Positions 14,804 through 22,182 of a DNA stretch of 23,021 bases are shown here, piece after piece. The stretch is from an archaeon (lineage in GTDB: Archaea > Asgardarchaeota > Heimdallarchaeia > Hodarchaeales > S146-22): assembly GCA_024276395.1 (NCBI GenBank), contig JAJRXH010000417.1:1-23021 (forward strand). Direction: 5' to 3'. Both the position numbers and the translations under genes were made by a program. The notes beneath the pieces were generated by a model. The model did no database searches, was not told the origin of the DNA, and saw nothing but the letters and a program-made list of their open reading frames with translations. Position 1 is the stretch's first letter. Each line of letters starts with the position of its first letter.

Positions 14804-16681
14804 ATGAAAGATCTGCTAATAATAGATCCTGCTGGTGGGAACGTGCTGCTTAGTGCTGGTTCTGGGTCGTTAAATTCTAATCCAGAGGTATCCGCTAGGG
14901 TTGTTCAGGCTTTGTCATTGTTTGCCCGTCAAGTCGTTAAGGAGCCGATACAATTCGTTCGGTTTCAAAATCACCGAATGATTTTCCTGCCTGGGTCTGA
15001 ACTCGTTGCCGTGAGCTTGGTGTCGGTTGATGTGAATCCGAGACAAATCATTCCGATTATCCGGCTAACTTTATGGTTGGTTGAGTCATATCAAGATTAC
15101 TTGGGTATTAGTTCAAACTATAACCAGATGGTAACATTTTATCGGGCATTATCTGCGCCCAATAGTGCTGCCTTCATTTTCCCAAGGACGCCTGAAGGCC
15201 TTTTGGACCTCCTTACTTTAGCCACGATATTAGTTCATGATCTGCGATATGGGGTCAATGATGTCATCTCACGGTCATTTTTTGTTTCCTCGGAAGATGA
15301 AATCTCCGGAATAAAGGATCAAATTAATCCAGATGTCTTGCTCGCATTCTTTCCAGAAACAGACTTCTTCAAGTCATTAGGGGCCAATTACTGTTGTGTG
15401 AGTTCTCAAAACCCAGAAGAATCGATATTCCATGTGGGTAGCGATGAAAAGCCATTTACAAAGATACCCACGTGGTTTGGATTGCTTGGATACAAGTATG
15501 GTAGTTATGTAGCCAAGATTCTAAATTCTGAAGATGCCTTGTTATTGGCAAAGGAGATAATGTCATTACCGAAGTCAAAAGATGACGTGTTGTATCGGGC
15601 AATTACAGAGGCAATCATCAATCCGCGAAAGGATATTTTGACGACGTTGACCCAGGTAGTAGTCGAGACATTAGAGGAGCTTCGTGCCGAGCAGTCGATG
15701 ACGGATGAATTAAAGCCTGTTCCTCTTGGAGCCACAACAACGGCAGAAACAGAGCCACATCAATCTTCCATGGAACCAACTCCATCTCCGTCGACATCTG
15801 ATTCTGGAGCTTTGCAGTTGCCTGATTTATCTTCATTGGAAGATGTTGCTGCCGAACCTTCTGCAGCCATTCCAGAAACACGAGAAGTGGAGACTCAAGA
15901 AGTTGTGACACCGACATTACCATCTCCAGCGGTGAAAGAGGTTGTTGGTGAAGAACTTCCAGCCGAACAAGCGGCAAAACTGAAGAAAGCAATTTCTGAA
16001 GGATGGCTTTACGAATTTGAGTCACTTCCCTTGGTCGTTGATTTTTCACCTTATCACTCTGGTGTGGTTCCGCCCAAATCTTATCGAAATTCCTATGCGG
16101 GTAAAGAAGATTGGTTGATCTTGCAGGTGCTGCCTCCAGAGTCGGGTAAAACGACAATTCGATTTTTCCTTCCATCCCAACGACTTCGTACGGCAATGTC
16201 CACGATGGAATCTCTAACTGATCTTTACAACGCTCAGTTAATTCCCGAAGAAAACTGCTTGGTAATTTCTGTTCCGGCTGGAAAACTTACTTTTGCCATT
16301 CGTTCCGTCATCTGGGCGGCGATTGTTGAGTATTTAGATCAAGTTAACTATGGATTAAAGGAACGGACAGATACTTTCAGGTTCCCGAATGAAGGTACAA
16401 TAATGTTGATACCACCAAGAAGAGAATTTATCAGAGAAAAATTACCGAAAAAGATTGTCAAGATCGTCTATCAAGATGAGTTGCACCAAAAATATGAAAC
16501 GAAAGAATTTTGGACGGTCGCTCGTGCCATTGATAAGACCATTCAAGAATTAGCAGAACCATTGCATCAAGGCAAGGGAGTTGCCTTCAAGCTGCAGGAT
16601 GATGGTCTTGAAGAAGAACAAGTGACCTTGTTTCTGTTAGTAGTATCGGAAGTAACGGGTGTAGGTTGGTCTCGATGGTAA
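14804..16681 (+). CDS. Longin-like domain protein with Pro/Ser/Thr linker and unknown C-terminal domain
   Basis: 625 residues. Residues 1-105 show a longin/roadblock-type topology: strand DLLIIDPAGGNVLLSAG, helix (VSARVVQALSLFARQVV), strands FVRFQNHRMIFLPGSELVAVSLVSVD, and a long helix (IIPIIRLTLWLVESYQDYLG). Longin folds occur in Mon1-Ccz1, TRAPP, adaptor and SNARE proteins as GTPase- or membrane-binding modules. The family here is my reading of topology, not a sequence match. A mainly alpha/beta region follows (110-300), then a Pro/Ser/Thr/Glu-rich linker (about 305-390), then a folded C-terminal domain (395-625) that I do not recognise. No signal or membrane helix. AGAGG sits about ten bases before the ATG; the gap to the protease is 38 bases, so they are probably one operon. 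Confidence 0.6.
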   Translation: MKDLLIIDPAGGNVLLSAGSGSLNSNPEVSARVVQALSLFARQVVKEPIQFVRFQNHRMIFLPGSELVAVSLVSVDVNPRQIIPIIRLTLWLVESYQDYLGISSNYNQMVTFYRALSAPNSAAFIFPRTPEGLLDLLTLATILVHDLRYGVNDVISRSFFVSSEDEISGIKDQINPDVLLAFFPETDFFKSLGANYCCVSSQNPEESIFHVGSDEKPFTKIPTWFGLLGYKYGSYVAKILNSEDALLLAKEIMSLPKSKDDVLYRAITEAIINPRKDILTTLTQVVVETLEELRAEQSMTDELKPVPLGATTTAETEPHQSSMEPTPSPSTSDSGALQLPDLSSLEDVAAEPSAAIPETREVETQEVVTPTLPSPAVKEVVGEELPAEQAAKLKKAISEGWLYEFESLPLVVDFSPYHSGVVPPKSYRNSYAGKEDWLILQVLPPESGKTTIRFFLPSQRLRTAMSTMESLTDLYNAQLIPEENCLVISVPAGKLTFAIRSVIWAAIVEYLDQVNYGLKERTDTFRFPNEGTIMLIPPRREFIREKLPKKIVKIVYQDELHQKYETKEFWTVARAIDKTIQELAEPLHQGKGVAFKLQDDGLEEEQVTLFLLVVSEVTGVGWSRW

Positions 16682-16697
16682 ATTATTATAGCGTAAC

Positions 16698-16816
16698 GCA
16701 GGATTCGTGGCAAGAGGGACCCGCCAGGGCCTAGGGGAGTTCGAGCAACACCGGAGCTATGAGGAACTCTATCCACCCTGGCGACAATGCCAGGTTCCGG
16801 TCATAACGAATCTTGT
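16698..16816 (+). ncRNA. Structured RNA candidate with pseudoknot, upstream of the pilin gene
   Basis: A GC-rich 119-base segment in the 161-base gap before the pilin gene folds into a single compact structure. P1: 16698-16708 with 16806-16816 (11 pairs, two of them G-U). P2: GGCA 16709-16712 with TGCC 16788-16791. P3: CGCCAGGG 16722-16729 with CCCTGGCG 16776-16783. P4: GAGTTC 16737-16742 with GAACTC 16764-16769. P5: AGC/GCT 16744-16746/16756-16758. The apical loop ACCGGA (16750-16755) is complementary to TCCGGT (16796-16801) between P2 and P1, making a six-pair pseudoknot. The G-U pairs favour the plus strand. It ends ten bases before the GAGGAGGT ribosome binding site, so it may be a riboswitch-like or ribozyme leader. 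It matches no RNA class I know. Confidence 0.65.
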
Positions 16817-16825
16817 TAGTTAATT

Positions 16826-16833
16826 GAGGAGGT
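16826..16833 (+). promoter_or_regulatory. Strong ribosome binding site of the pilin gene
   Basis: GAGGAGGT lies nine bases before the ATG at 16843 and ten bases after the pseudoknotted RNA. Alternative folding of the RNA could expose or hide it. Confidence 0.7.
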
Positions 16834-16842
16834 TCACGTGAA

Positions 16843-17694
16843 ATGTTAATGTTGGGTATTAAGAAAAGCATGTGCATTCATCGAAAGAAGCTTCCCATCA
16901 TTGTCGCCAAGCGTTTCAAATCGGTAAAAGCTGTCAGTCCGGTTGTTGCAACAGTATTACTTATTGCGTTGTCAGTTTTAGCTGGTTTAATCGTGACCAT
17001 TACCGTTTTGACAATCATTACCATTCCTCAATCCATTCAAGTGACCATTGAAGCCCCTTTCGATTACAAGAGTACTGATTCGGATGTTTTAGTCGATACT
17101 TTTCGTTTTGGTCTTCGGAATGATGGTGATTTTGCACTCCAAATCCTGAATCCTAAGGCAAACTTCAAGTTAAAACAAAACAGTGCTATGTTAGATTCTT
17201 GGACGGTTGACATCAACTCGACATTTGTAGTTAACGAACGGACCATGGTGATTTTAACATTTACGACCACGAACCCACAACAACAATTGAAAAAGGGTGA
17301 TAAATTTCAAATTGTATTACAAGATGCAGTCGTGTCCCTGGGAGCAAGTAATGAAAATGTGGTTCCCTCCACAGTCACCTCTAGGACCTTTACCATTGGT
17401 GATACTTATGGACCATTACGAGTTACCGTTCTTGTCAACAATGCCACACACTTGCAATTGAACGTGACTAACCTAGGTACCATCACGCTGACCATTCAAC
17501 TCAGCATTACCAGTGCTACCGTGACCTTTACATCTGATGTTAATGTAGGGCCGATAATTCTTGATAGTGGTGAATCCACCCAGCCGATATGGCAGCATGA
17601 AGTTCCTTCGCAAGAAGAAGGGCATATCTTGTTGCTAAAGATAATTGATGTAGTTAGAGGGAACTTACTAGTCCAGAAACTCATCACGCTCTGA
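16843..17694 (+). CDS. Archaeal type IV pilin-like protein
   Basis: 283 residues. After a 30-residue basic leader comes AVSPVVATVLLIALSVLAGLI, the hallmark N-terminal segment of archaeal type IV pilins (class III signal peptide, processed by PibD/EppA-type peptidases near residue 30, before VSP). The hydrophobic part (about 31-62) would form the pilus core helix or a membrane anchor. The rest (63-283) is beta-rich, Thr/Val/Asn-rich and extracellular, with N-x-S/T sequons. The leader is longer than in most pilins; the ATG at 16849 is a possible alternative start. No pilus ATPase or platform protein is in the window. It lies directly after the structured RNA and at the end of the plus-strand block, converging on gpmI. 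Confidence 0.83.
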   Translation: MLMLGIKKSMCIHRKKLPIIVAKRFKSVKAVSPVVATVLLIALSVLAGLIVTITVLTIITIPQSIQVTIEAPFDYKSTDSDVLVDTFRFGLRNDGDFALQILNPKANFKLKQNSAMLDSWTVDINSTFVVNERTMVILTFTTTNPQQQLKKGDKFQIVLQDAVVSLGASNENVVPSTVTSRTFTIGDTYGPLRVTVLVNNATHLQLNVTNLGTITLTIQLSITSATVTFTSDVNVGPIILDSGESTQPIWQHEVPSQEEGHILLLKIIDVVRGNLLVQKLITL

Positions 17695-17762
17695 TTCTCC
17701 GTATCTTTCAGCATTTCTTCAGTTATTTATTTTTGACCGGAGTAAAGAATTAAGTTTTGCGT

Positions 17763-19292
17763 TCATTTGCTTCTTTTCAGTTCTATGAATGATTTGCCTT
17801 TCATTTCTCTCGGTTTTGGGAGTCCCATCAAGTCCAAAATCGTGGGAGCAACATCTGCTAGTATTCCTTTCTTCCTATTGAAGGCTGCTTGCTTGTCAAG
17901 CACGATAAGCGGAACTGGATTGGTAGTATGGGCGGTGTGGGGTTTTCCATTTTCATCGATCATCTTTTCTGCATTTCCATGGTCTGCCGTGATGATTAGT
18001 GTATAATCCCGTTTTTGGCATTCCTTGAAGATATCACCAATTGTCTTGTCTGTTGCCTCAACCGCCTTGATGGCAGCGTCAAACACTCCAGTATGTCCGA
18101 CCATATCTGGTGGAGCCAGATTGCATAGGATGAAAGGATATTGTTTGGTCATTGCGTTGATTACTTGCTCTTTCACGCCATCTAATGACATGTCTGGTTT
18201 CAAGTCATAAGTTGCTACTTTAGGTGAGGGAACTAGCACTCTTTCTTCTCTTGGAAATCGTGTTTCACGGCCACCATTAAAGAAAAAGGTCACATGTGCA
18301 TATTTTTCTGTTTCCGCCGTGTGAAATTGTGGTAATTCGAACTTGGATAACCATTCGGCAAGCACGTTTTCCAACTTGATGGGGGGGTAAAGAATGGGAA
18401 AAGGATATTCTTTCTTGTATTCTGTCATGGTGACAATGTAAAGATTTTTAGGCCGATTACAAGCATCAAAAGGGGGATCGAAAGCAAAAGACTCGATAAT
18501 TTGTCTCATGCGGTCTGCTCGAAAGTCAAAAAATACCAATGTATCACCATTCTTAATGCAGCCTTCTTCATTCACGATGATGGGTTTCAGAAACTCGTCA
18601 GTTTCTTCTTTCTGATATCTTTCGTGAATGGTTTTAATGGGATTGTTGGATTTTTCTCCCTTACCGCAAATCATTGCCTCATAGGCAATTTTGGTTCGTT
18701 CCCATCTCTTATCCCGATCCATGGCATAATATCGTCCCATGATGGTAGCAATTGCCCCATATTTTAGTTTTTTCACGTGATCTAAAAGCTGCTTGATGTA
18801 TAGCGTGCCGCTAATCGGAGGAGTATCTCGACCATCAGTAAAAGCATGGATGAATGCCTTTGGAATTCCAAACTCTTTAGCAGCTTTAAGGAGTGCAAAC
18901 AAGTGATTAATGTGACTATGAACTCCCCCATCACTTACCAGTCCCAAGAAATGCATTCTACCGTTTTTTTGAAGAGCGTTCTCAAGTGCTTTTAGTAATA
19001 TCTTGTTTTTAAAGAAGGAACCCTCCTTGATGGCGAGATTAATTCTAACGAGATCTTGATAGACAATTCTTCCAGCTCCAAGGTTGAGATGACCAACTTC
19101 GCTGTTTCCCATTAATCCCTCTGGGAGTCCCACGGCAAGTCCAGAAGCCTCAAGAATGGCATTCGGAAATTTTTCTTGGAAAAAATCCATCCACGGCGTG
19201 TGGGCTTTTAAGATGGCATTTCCTTCGTGTTGCGGTGATATTCCCCAACCATCAATGACTATGAGCGTGACTTTTTGCTTTATTTCAGTCAT
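17763..19292 (-). CDS. gpmI: 2,3-bisphosphoglycerate-independent phosphoglycerate mutase, bacterial/plant type
   Basis: Interconverts 3- and 2-phosphoglycerate in glycolysis and gluconeogenesis; cytoplasmic and metal-dependent. 509 residues, the normal GpmI length. Visible motifs: IDGWG with a metal Asp14, GNSEVGHLN with the phosphorylated Ser64, SDGGVHSH, DGRDTPP, GRYYAMDRDKRWER, PDMVGHTG, ADHGNAE and AHTTNPVP, covering both the phosphatase and transferase domains. Most archaea use the shorter, distantly related ApgM (about 400 residues), so a GpmI-type enzyme points to acquisition from bacteria or a shared Asgard lineage trait. The start is ATG 19292. It diverges from methionine aminopeptidase across a 101-base AT-rich gap. 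Confidence 0.97.
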   Translation of the reverse strand: MTEIKQKVTLIVIDGWGISPQHEGNAILKAHTPWMDFFQEKFPNAILEASGLAVGLPEGLMGNSEVGHLNLGAGRIVYQDLVRINLAIKEGSFFKNKILLKALENALQKNGRMHFLGLVSDGGVHSHINHLFALLKAAKEFGIPKAFIHAFTDGRDTPPISGTLYIKQLLDHVKKLKYGAIATIMGRYYAMDRDKRWERTKIAYEAMICGKGEKSNNPIKTIHERYQKEETDEFLKPIIVNEEGCIKNGDTLVFFDFRADRMRQIIESFAFDPPFDACNRPKNLYIVTMTEYKKEYPFPILYPPIKLENVLAEWLSKFELPQFHTAETEKYAHVTFFFNGGRETRFPREERVLVPSPKVATYDLKPDMSLDGVKEQVINAMTKQYPFILCNLAPPDMVGHTGVFDAAIKAVEATDKTIGDIFKECQKRDYTLIITADHGNAEKMIDENGKPHTAHTTNPVPLIVLDKQAAFNRKKGILADVAPTILDLMGLPKPREMKGKSFIELKRSK

Positions 19293-19393
19293 CTAAAATC
19301 CCAAGAATCCACCATTAAAGAATCTTTTTTATTTTTTTAGGAGAAACAACATCGTGAAATATCTTGTATTGCACGGTTTGAGGAATTAAACCT
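19293..19393. promoter_or_regulatory. Divergent promoter region of gpmI and map
   Basis: A 101-base gap between the two divergent starts. An A/T block at about 19320-19340 could serve as a TATA element for either gene. GAGG at 19379 is a possible ribosome binding site for the plus-strand gene. The exact boxes are not certain. Confidence 0.35.
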
Positions 19394-20305
19394 ATGAAAA
19401 AGAATGAATTAGAAAAATATGAAATATCTGGCCAACTTGCAGCAGAATTAAGGGAAAAATTATCACGACAAGTTAAACCGGGGGTAAAACTTGGTGTCTT
19501 GGCTGACGCGGCTGAAAATGTCATCTCCGAACTGGGTCCTAAATTTCGACCAGCATTTCCCTTGAACATCTCAATTAATGAGGTAGCTGCCCATGATACC
19601 GCACGAATCGATGACCCTCGTTCAATACCTCCCAAAGCCTTGGTAAAAATCGATTTGGGTGTAAGTTATGATGGATATCTGTCGGATTGTGCAAGAACAA
19701 TAATGTTGGGGATGAATAGACAATCCTTGGTGAAATCTTCCTTGGAAGCTCTTGATAAGGCCATTGAAGTCATCAAACCTGGATTGAGAGTGAAAGAGAT
19801 AGGGAATGTGATTGAGAGTACCATTCAAGAATATGGATTTGAACCCATTCGAAATCTCTCTGGTCACTTGATTGAAAGATATAGCTTGCACGCCGGTCTT
19901 TCCATACCTAACACGCCAAGACATCTTTCTTTTAGGGAAAACAAGAAATTAGAGGAAGGAATGATCATTGCCATTGAGCCTTTTGCCACGGAGTCAAAGG
20001 AAGATACCTACGTGATTGATGGTGGTAAACCTCAGATATTCCGCGTGCCTAATGGAAGGATACCGCACACGTCTCTTGGAAAAAAGTGGCTGCAGATCTT
20101 TGGTACGGTTCCCTTCTCAGCTCGGATGGCTGCAAGATTGTTAACAAATAAGAAAAATGCCTACAAGAGAATTCTAAATACAGTGAGGAGAGAGAAATTC
20201 CAAGAATATCCACCATTAGTTGACATGCATGGAGGCTTGATTTCTCAAGCTGAGGATACCGTTTATGTCGGGAAATTTGGTGCAAAAGTTTTGACAAGGA
20301 GATGA
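19394..20305 (+). CDS. map: Methionine aminopeptidase, type II
   Basis: Removes the initiator Met from nascent proteins. 303 residues, the size of archaeal type II enzymes, which resemble eukaryotic MetAP2. The five metal ligands are visible: Asp87 and Asp98 (KIDLGVSYDGYLSDCART), His158 (NLSGHLIERY), Glu195 (IIAIEPFAT) and Glu287 (ISQAEDTVYV). The conserved His67 occurs in INEVAAHDTA. The final motif reads AED where most relatives have FEH or AEH; the ligand Glu itself is kept. The type II insert near residues 225-280 (helical, basic) is present. ATG 19394 is preceded by GAGG eleven bases upstream. The gene ends about 60 bases from the convergent GTPase gene. Confidence 0.95.
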   Translation: MKKNELEKYEISGQLAAELREKLSRQVKPGVKLGVLADAAENVISELGPKFRPAFPLNISINEVAAHDTARIDDPRSIPPKALVKIDLGVSYDGYLSDCARTIMLGMNRQSLVKSSLEALDKAIEVIKPGLRVKEIGNVIESTIQEYGFEPIRNLSGHLIERYSLHAGLSIPNTPRHLSFRENKKLEEGMIIAIEPFATESKEDTYVIDGGKPQIFRVPNGRIPHTSLGKKWLQIFGTVPFSARMAARLLTNKKNAYKRILNTVRREKFQEYPPLVDMHGGLISQAEDTVYVGKFGAKVLTRR

Positions 20306-20367
20306 GAAAAGAGGATCAAGAGAGGGGACATACCTCAGAAAGGGATAAATGGAAAAGAAATTCACGT

Positions 20368-20934
20368 TCATTTTGATGCCGTGGCTGAAAGGAACTTGAT
20401 GACTGACCTAGCAATTTCTTCGAAAGCTTTCTCAACATTTTCACCAGTTTTTGCAGATGTTTCTAAATACTTGATTTCTATTTTTGGGTATTGTTCTCTC
20501 AATTTTTCAACGAATTGTTGACCTTCCTCTGGGGTAACATAGTCTTTTGCAGTGCTACGTAGGTCAATCTTGTTACCCAATACTACTAGGGGAATGGGGC
20601 CCTTCCCATTATGAGTGAATAGTTCATTCACCCAAGTAGGTAAGTTGAGGAATGAGTCCCTGCGAGTTACGTCAAAAACGAGAATGCCACCAGCACTTCC
20701 CTTGTAGTACATTTCTCGAACGCCTGTAAACCGAGGTTGACCAGCGAGATCCCAAATGCTGAATTTCACTTGGATGTCTTGTCCATTGTAGTTGATGTTT
20801 ACTTCTTTTACCGCAAAATCCGCTCCAACCGTCATGAGATATGAAGCTTGAAAGCCTTTTCCGAGATACCGTTCACGAAGAGCAGTCTTTCCTACAGCTC
20901 CATCTCCAAGCAAAGTGGTTTTCATTAGATACAT
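20368..20934 (-). CDS. Rab/Ras-like small GTPase (second copy)
   Basis: 188-residue GTPase with G1 GDGAVGKT (10-17), switch I Thr35 (MTVGADF), G3 WDLAGQ (61-66), G4 NKID (121-124) and G5 ETSAK (158-162). ETSAK and WDxAGQ are the forms seen in eukaryotic Rab/Ras proteins; Leu replaces the usual Thr of WDTAGQ. No lipid-acceptor Cys at the C-terminus. It differs enough from the GTPase at 9655 to be a separate subfamily, not a recent duplicate. The start is ATG 20934, with GGAGAC upstream; ATG 20925 (MKTTLLGD) is possible. It diverges from the TrmB-like regulator across a 161-base gap. Confidence 0.95.
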   Translation of the reverse strand: MYLMKTTLLGDGAVGKTALRERYLGKGFQASYLMTVGADFAVKEVNINYNGQDIQVKFSIWDLAGQPRFTGVREMYYKGSAGGILVFDVTRRDSFLNLPTWVNELFTHNGKGPIPLVVLGNKIDLRSTAKDYVTPEEGQQFVEKLREQYPKIEIKYLETSAKTGENVEKAFEEIARSVIKFLSATASK

Positions 20935-21024
20935 GTCTTCTTGTCTCCATCTTTCCTTCCTTGAAAGAAGCTGGCCAAGTCGTGATGTTTCAAGTCATTT
21001 CCTTACTTGACAATTAATAAAGTT

Positions 21025-21038
21025 TTCTTTTATATTGG
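21025..21038 (+). promoter_or_regulatory. TATA-like promoter of the TrmB-like gene
   Basis: TTCTTTTATATTGG lies about 60-70 bases before the ATG at 21096, in the divergent gap. A start near 21060 would give a leader of about 35 bases. There is no clear ribosome binding site for this gene. Confidence 0.4.
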
Positions 21039-21095
21039 ACTTAATTTATTAGAAATCATTTTATTGCAGTTACTAGATGTTTCTCATGACCAAAA

Positions 21096-22109
21096 ATGTC
21101 AGAGAATCAGGCGTTCAATTATGGAAATGGACAGACGAAAATCATTGCCCATCTTGAAGAATTTTTGAATTTAGATTCGGAGCATGCCCGCGTGTATGCT
21201 GCATTACTTTCAGTCAATGGGGCTACTCTTGGCCAGGTTGCGGAATTATCAGGGTATGATGTCATTACTGTCGCTCGAATTCTGAAGGATCTTAAATCTC
21301 GTGGCTTGGTTAAAGCTTTTGGTGGAAAGTTTTCTTGGTACGTGGCAGCAACACCTTTCTTGCAGTCGATCATTTCCTTGCTGGATGTCTCAGATCTAGT
21401 TCACGTGCAGCAAATGCTTGATCAATTGAAGCAAGATCTTGTCGATGTCTTGCAGCGAGAGGCTCCGAGCATTCTCAACCACTTGGTGAAAGATGACTCT
21501 CTTACTTATCTTGTTCAGCAACAAATTTTGAATCCTCTTGTTATGGAACTGACTAAAAGAATGGAAGATCAGTTTGAGAACATTGAAAAGGCAATGGAAC
21601 GGACGTTGCTCAAAATTCGTGCACTTCGACTTGATTTAAATCGACTCCAGGAATTACAAAATCAGTTTCTTGACAGGAAAATCATACAACGATGGACTTA
21701 TCCATTAATTGGTGAAGGAGCGATGCTCATAGCCCTACGGGATGCCGTGCAGGCATCACAGCAGGGAGTTCGGGATCTGTTGCTTTTCATGCCACAACCT
21801 GACTTGAAGTCATTGAAAATGCTGAGCACGCTTCCAGATCGCTTGACAATTACAGTCGTCACGAGCAACATCGCTCGAATTCCCAAGTCATTCTTGAAAC
21901 CTCTTGCAAAAAAGAAAATAATTTTAAGAATTCGGTCAGATCTCGACTTCTGGGGACTCGTGCGTGATGCGGAAATTGCTATTTTCTGTCCAGTCGATGA
22001 GGACGGAAATGTGTCTGGAATCATTACCGAAGATTTACGTTTAGTAAGAATCTTGAGAGAAGAATTCCTAAGAGAGAGCACGCGTGGAAAAATTATTAAT
22101 GTCGCATGA
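21096..22109 (+). CDS. TrmB-like winged-helix protein with coiled coil
   Basis: 337 residues. Residues 17-90 form a winged-helix domain: HLEEFLNLDSEHARVYAALL, then NGATLGQVAELSGYDVITVARILKDLKSRGLVKAFGGKFSWYVAATP, the helix-turn-helix and wing pattern of TrmB-type archaeal regulators. Residues 100-205 are mostly helical with coiled-coil heptads (EDQFENIEKAMERTLLKIRA). The C-terminal 130 residues are alpha/beta (VRDLLLFMPQPDLKSLKML, RLTITVVTSN, AEIAIFCPVDEDGNVSGIITED), recalling the phospholipase-D-like sensor part of TrmB, but I see no sugar-binding or HKD motif. It probably regulates transcription; the effector and targets are unknown. It may act on the neighbouring divergent GTPase gene or the downstream gene. 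Confidence 0.72.
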   Translation: MSENQAFNYGNGQTKIIAHLEEFLNLDSEHARVYAALLSVNGATLGQVAELSGYDVITVARILKDLKSRGLVKAFGGKFSWYVAATPFLQSIISLLDVSDLVHVQQMLDQLKQDLVDVLQREAPSILNHLVKDDSLTYLVQQQILNPLVMELTKRMEDQFENIEKAMERTLLKIRALRLDLNRLQELQNQFLDRKIIQRWTYPLIGEGAMLIALRDAVQASQQGVRDLLLFMPQPDLKSLKMLSTLPDRLTITVVTSNIARIPKSFLKPLAKKKIILRIRSDLDFWGLVRDAEIAIFCPVDEDGNVSGIITEDLRLVRILREEFLRESTRGKIINVA

Positions 22110-22117
22110 ATGGTAAG

Positions 22118-22131
22118 CACGTTTATATAGA
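22118..22131 (+). promoter_or_regulatory. TATA-box promoter of the last gene
   Basis: CACGTTTATATAGA lies about 55-65 bases before the ATG at 22183, in the short gap after the TrmB-like gene. The leader contains GTGAGGTAGGG, the likely ribosome binding region. Confidence 0.45.
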
Positions 22132-22182
22132 AGTTAAATGAAGAGTAGACATGCAAGTGATGTTTAAGTGAGGTAGGGACAC

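Noticed and set aside
15618..16196. 192-residue minus-strand frame inside the longin-like gene
   Set aside because: It lies fully antisense to a gene with clear protein features. Its Leu/Gln/Ser-rich content is the mirror of the Pro/Ser/Thr linker.
16737..16769. T-arm-like GAGTTCGAGC, suggesting a tRNA
   Set aside because: The segment pairs instead as GAGTTC/GAACTC inside a larger fold. There is no acceptor stem, anticodon arm or tRNA-length structure.
16698..16816. 5S rRNA or SRP RNA (length and GC content similar to 5S)
   Set aside because: The 5S core (CCGAAC and the TACTGG-type loop) and the SRP domain IV motif are absent, and the pairing scheme differs.
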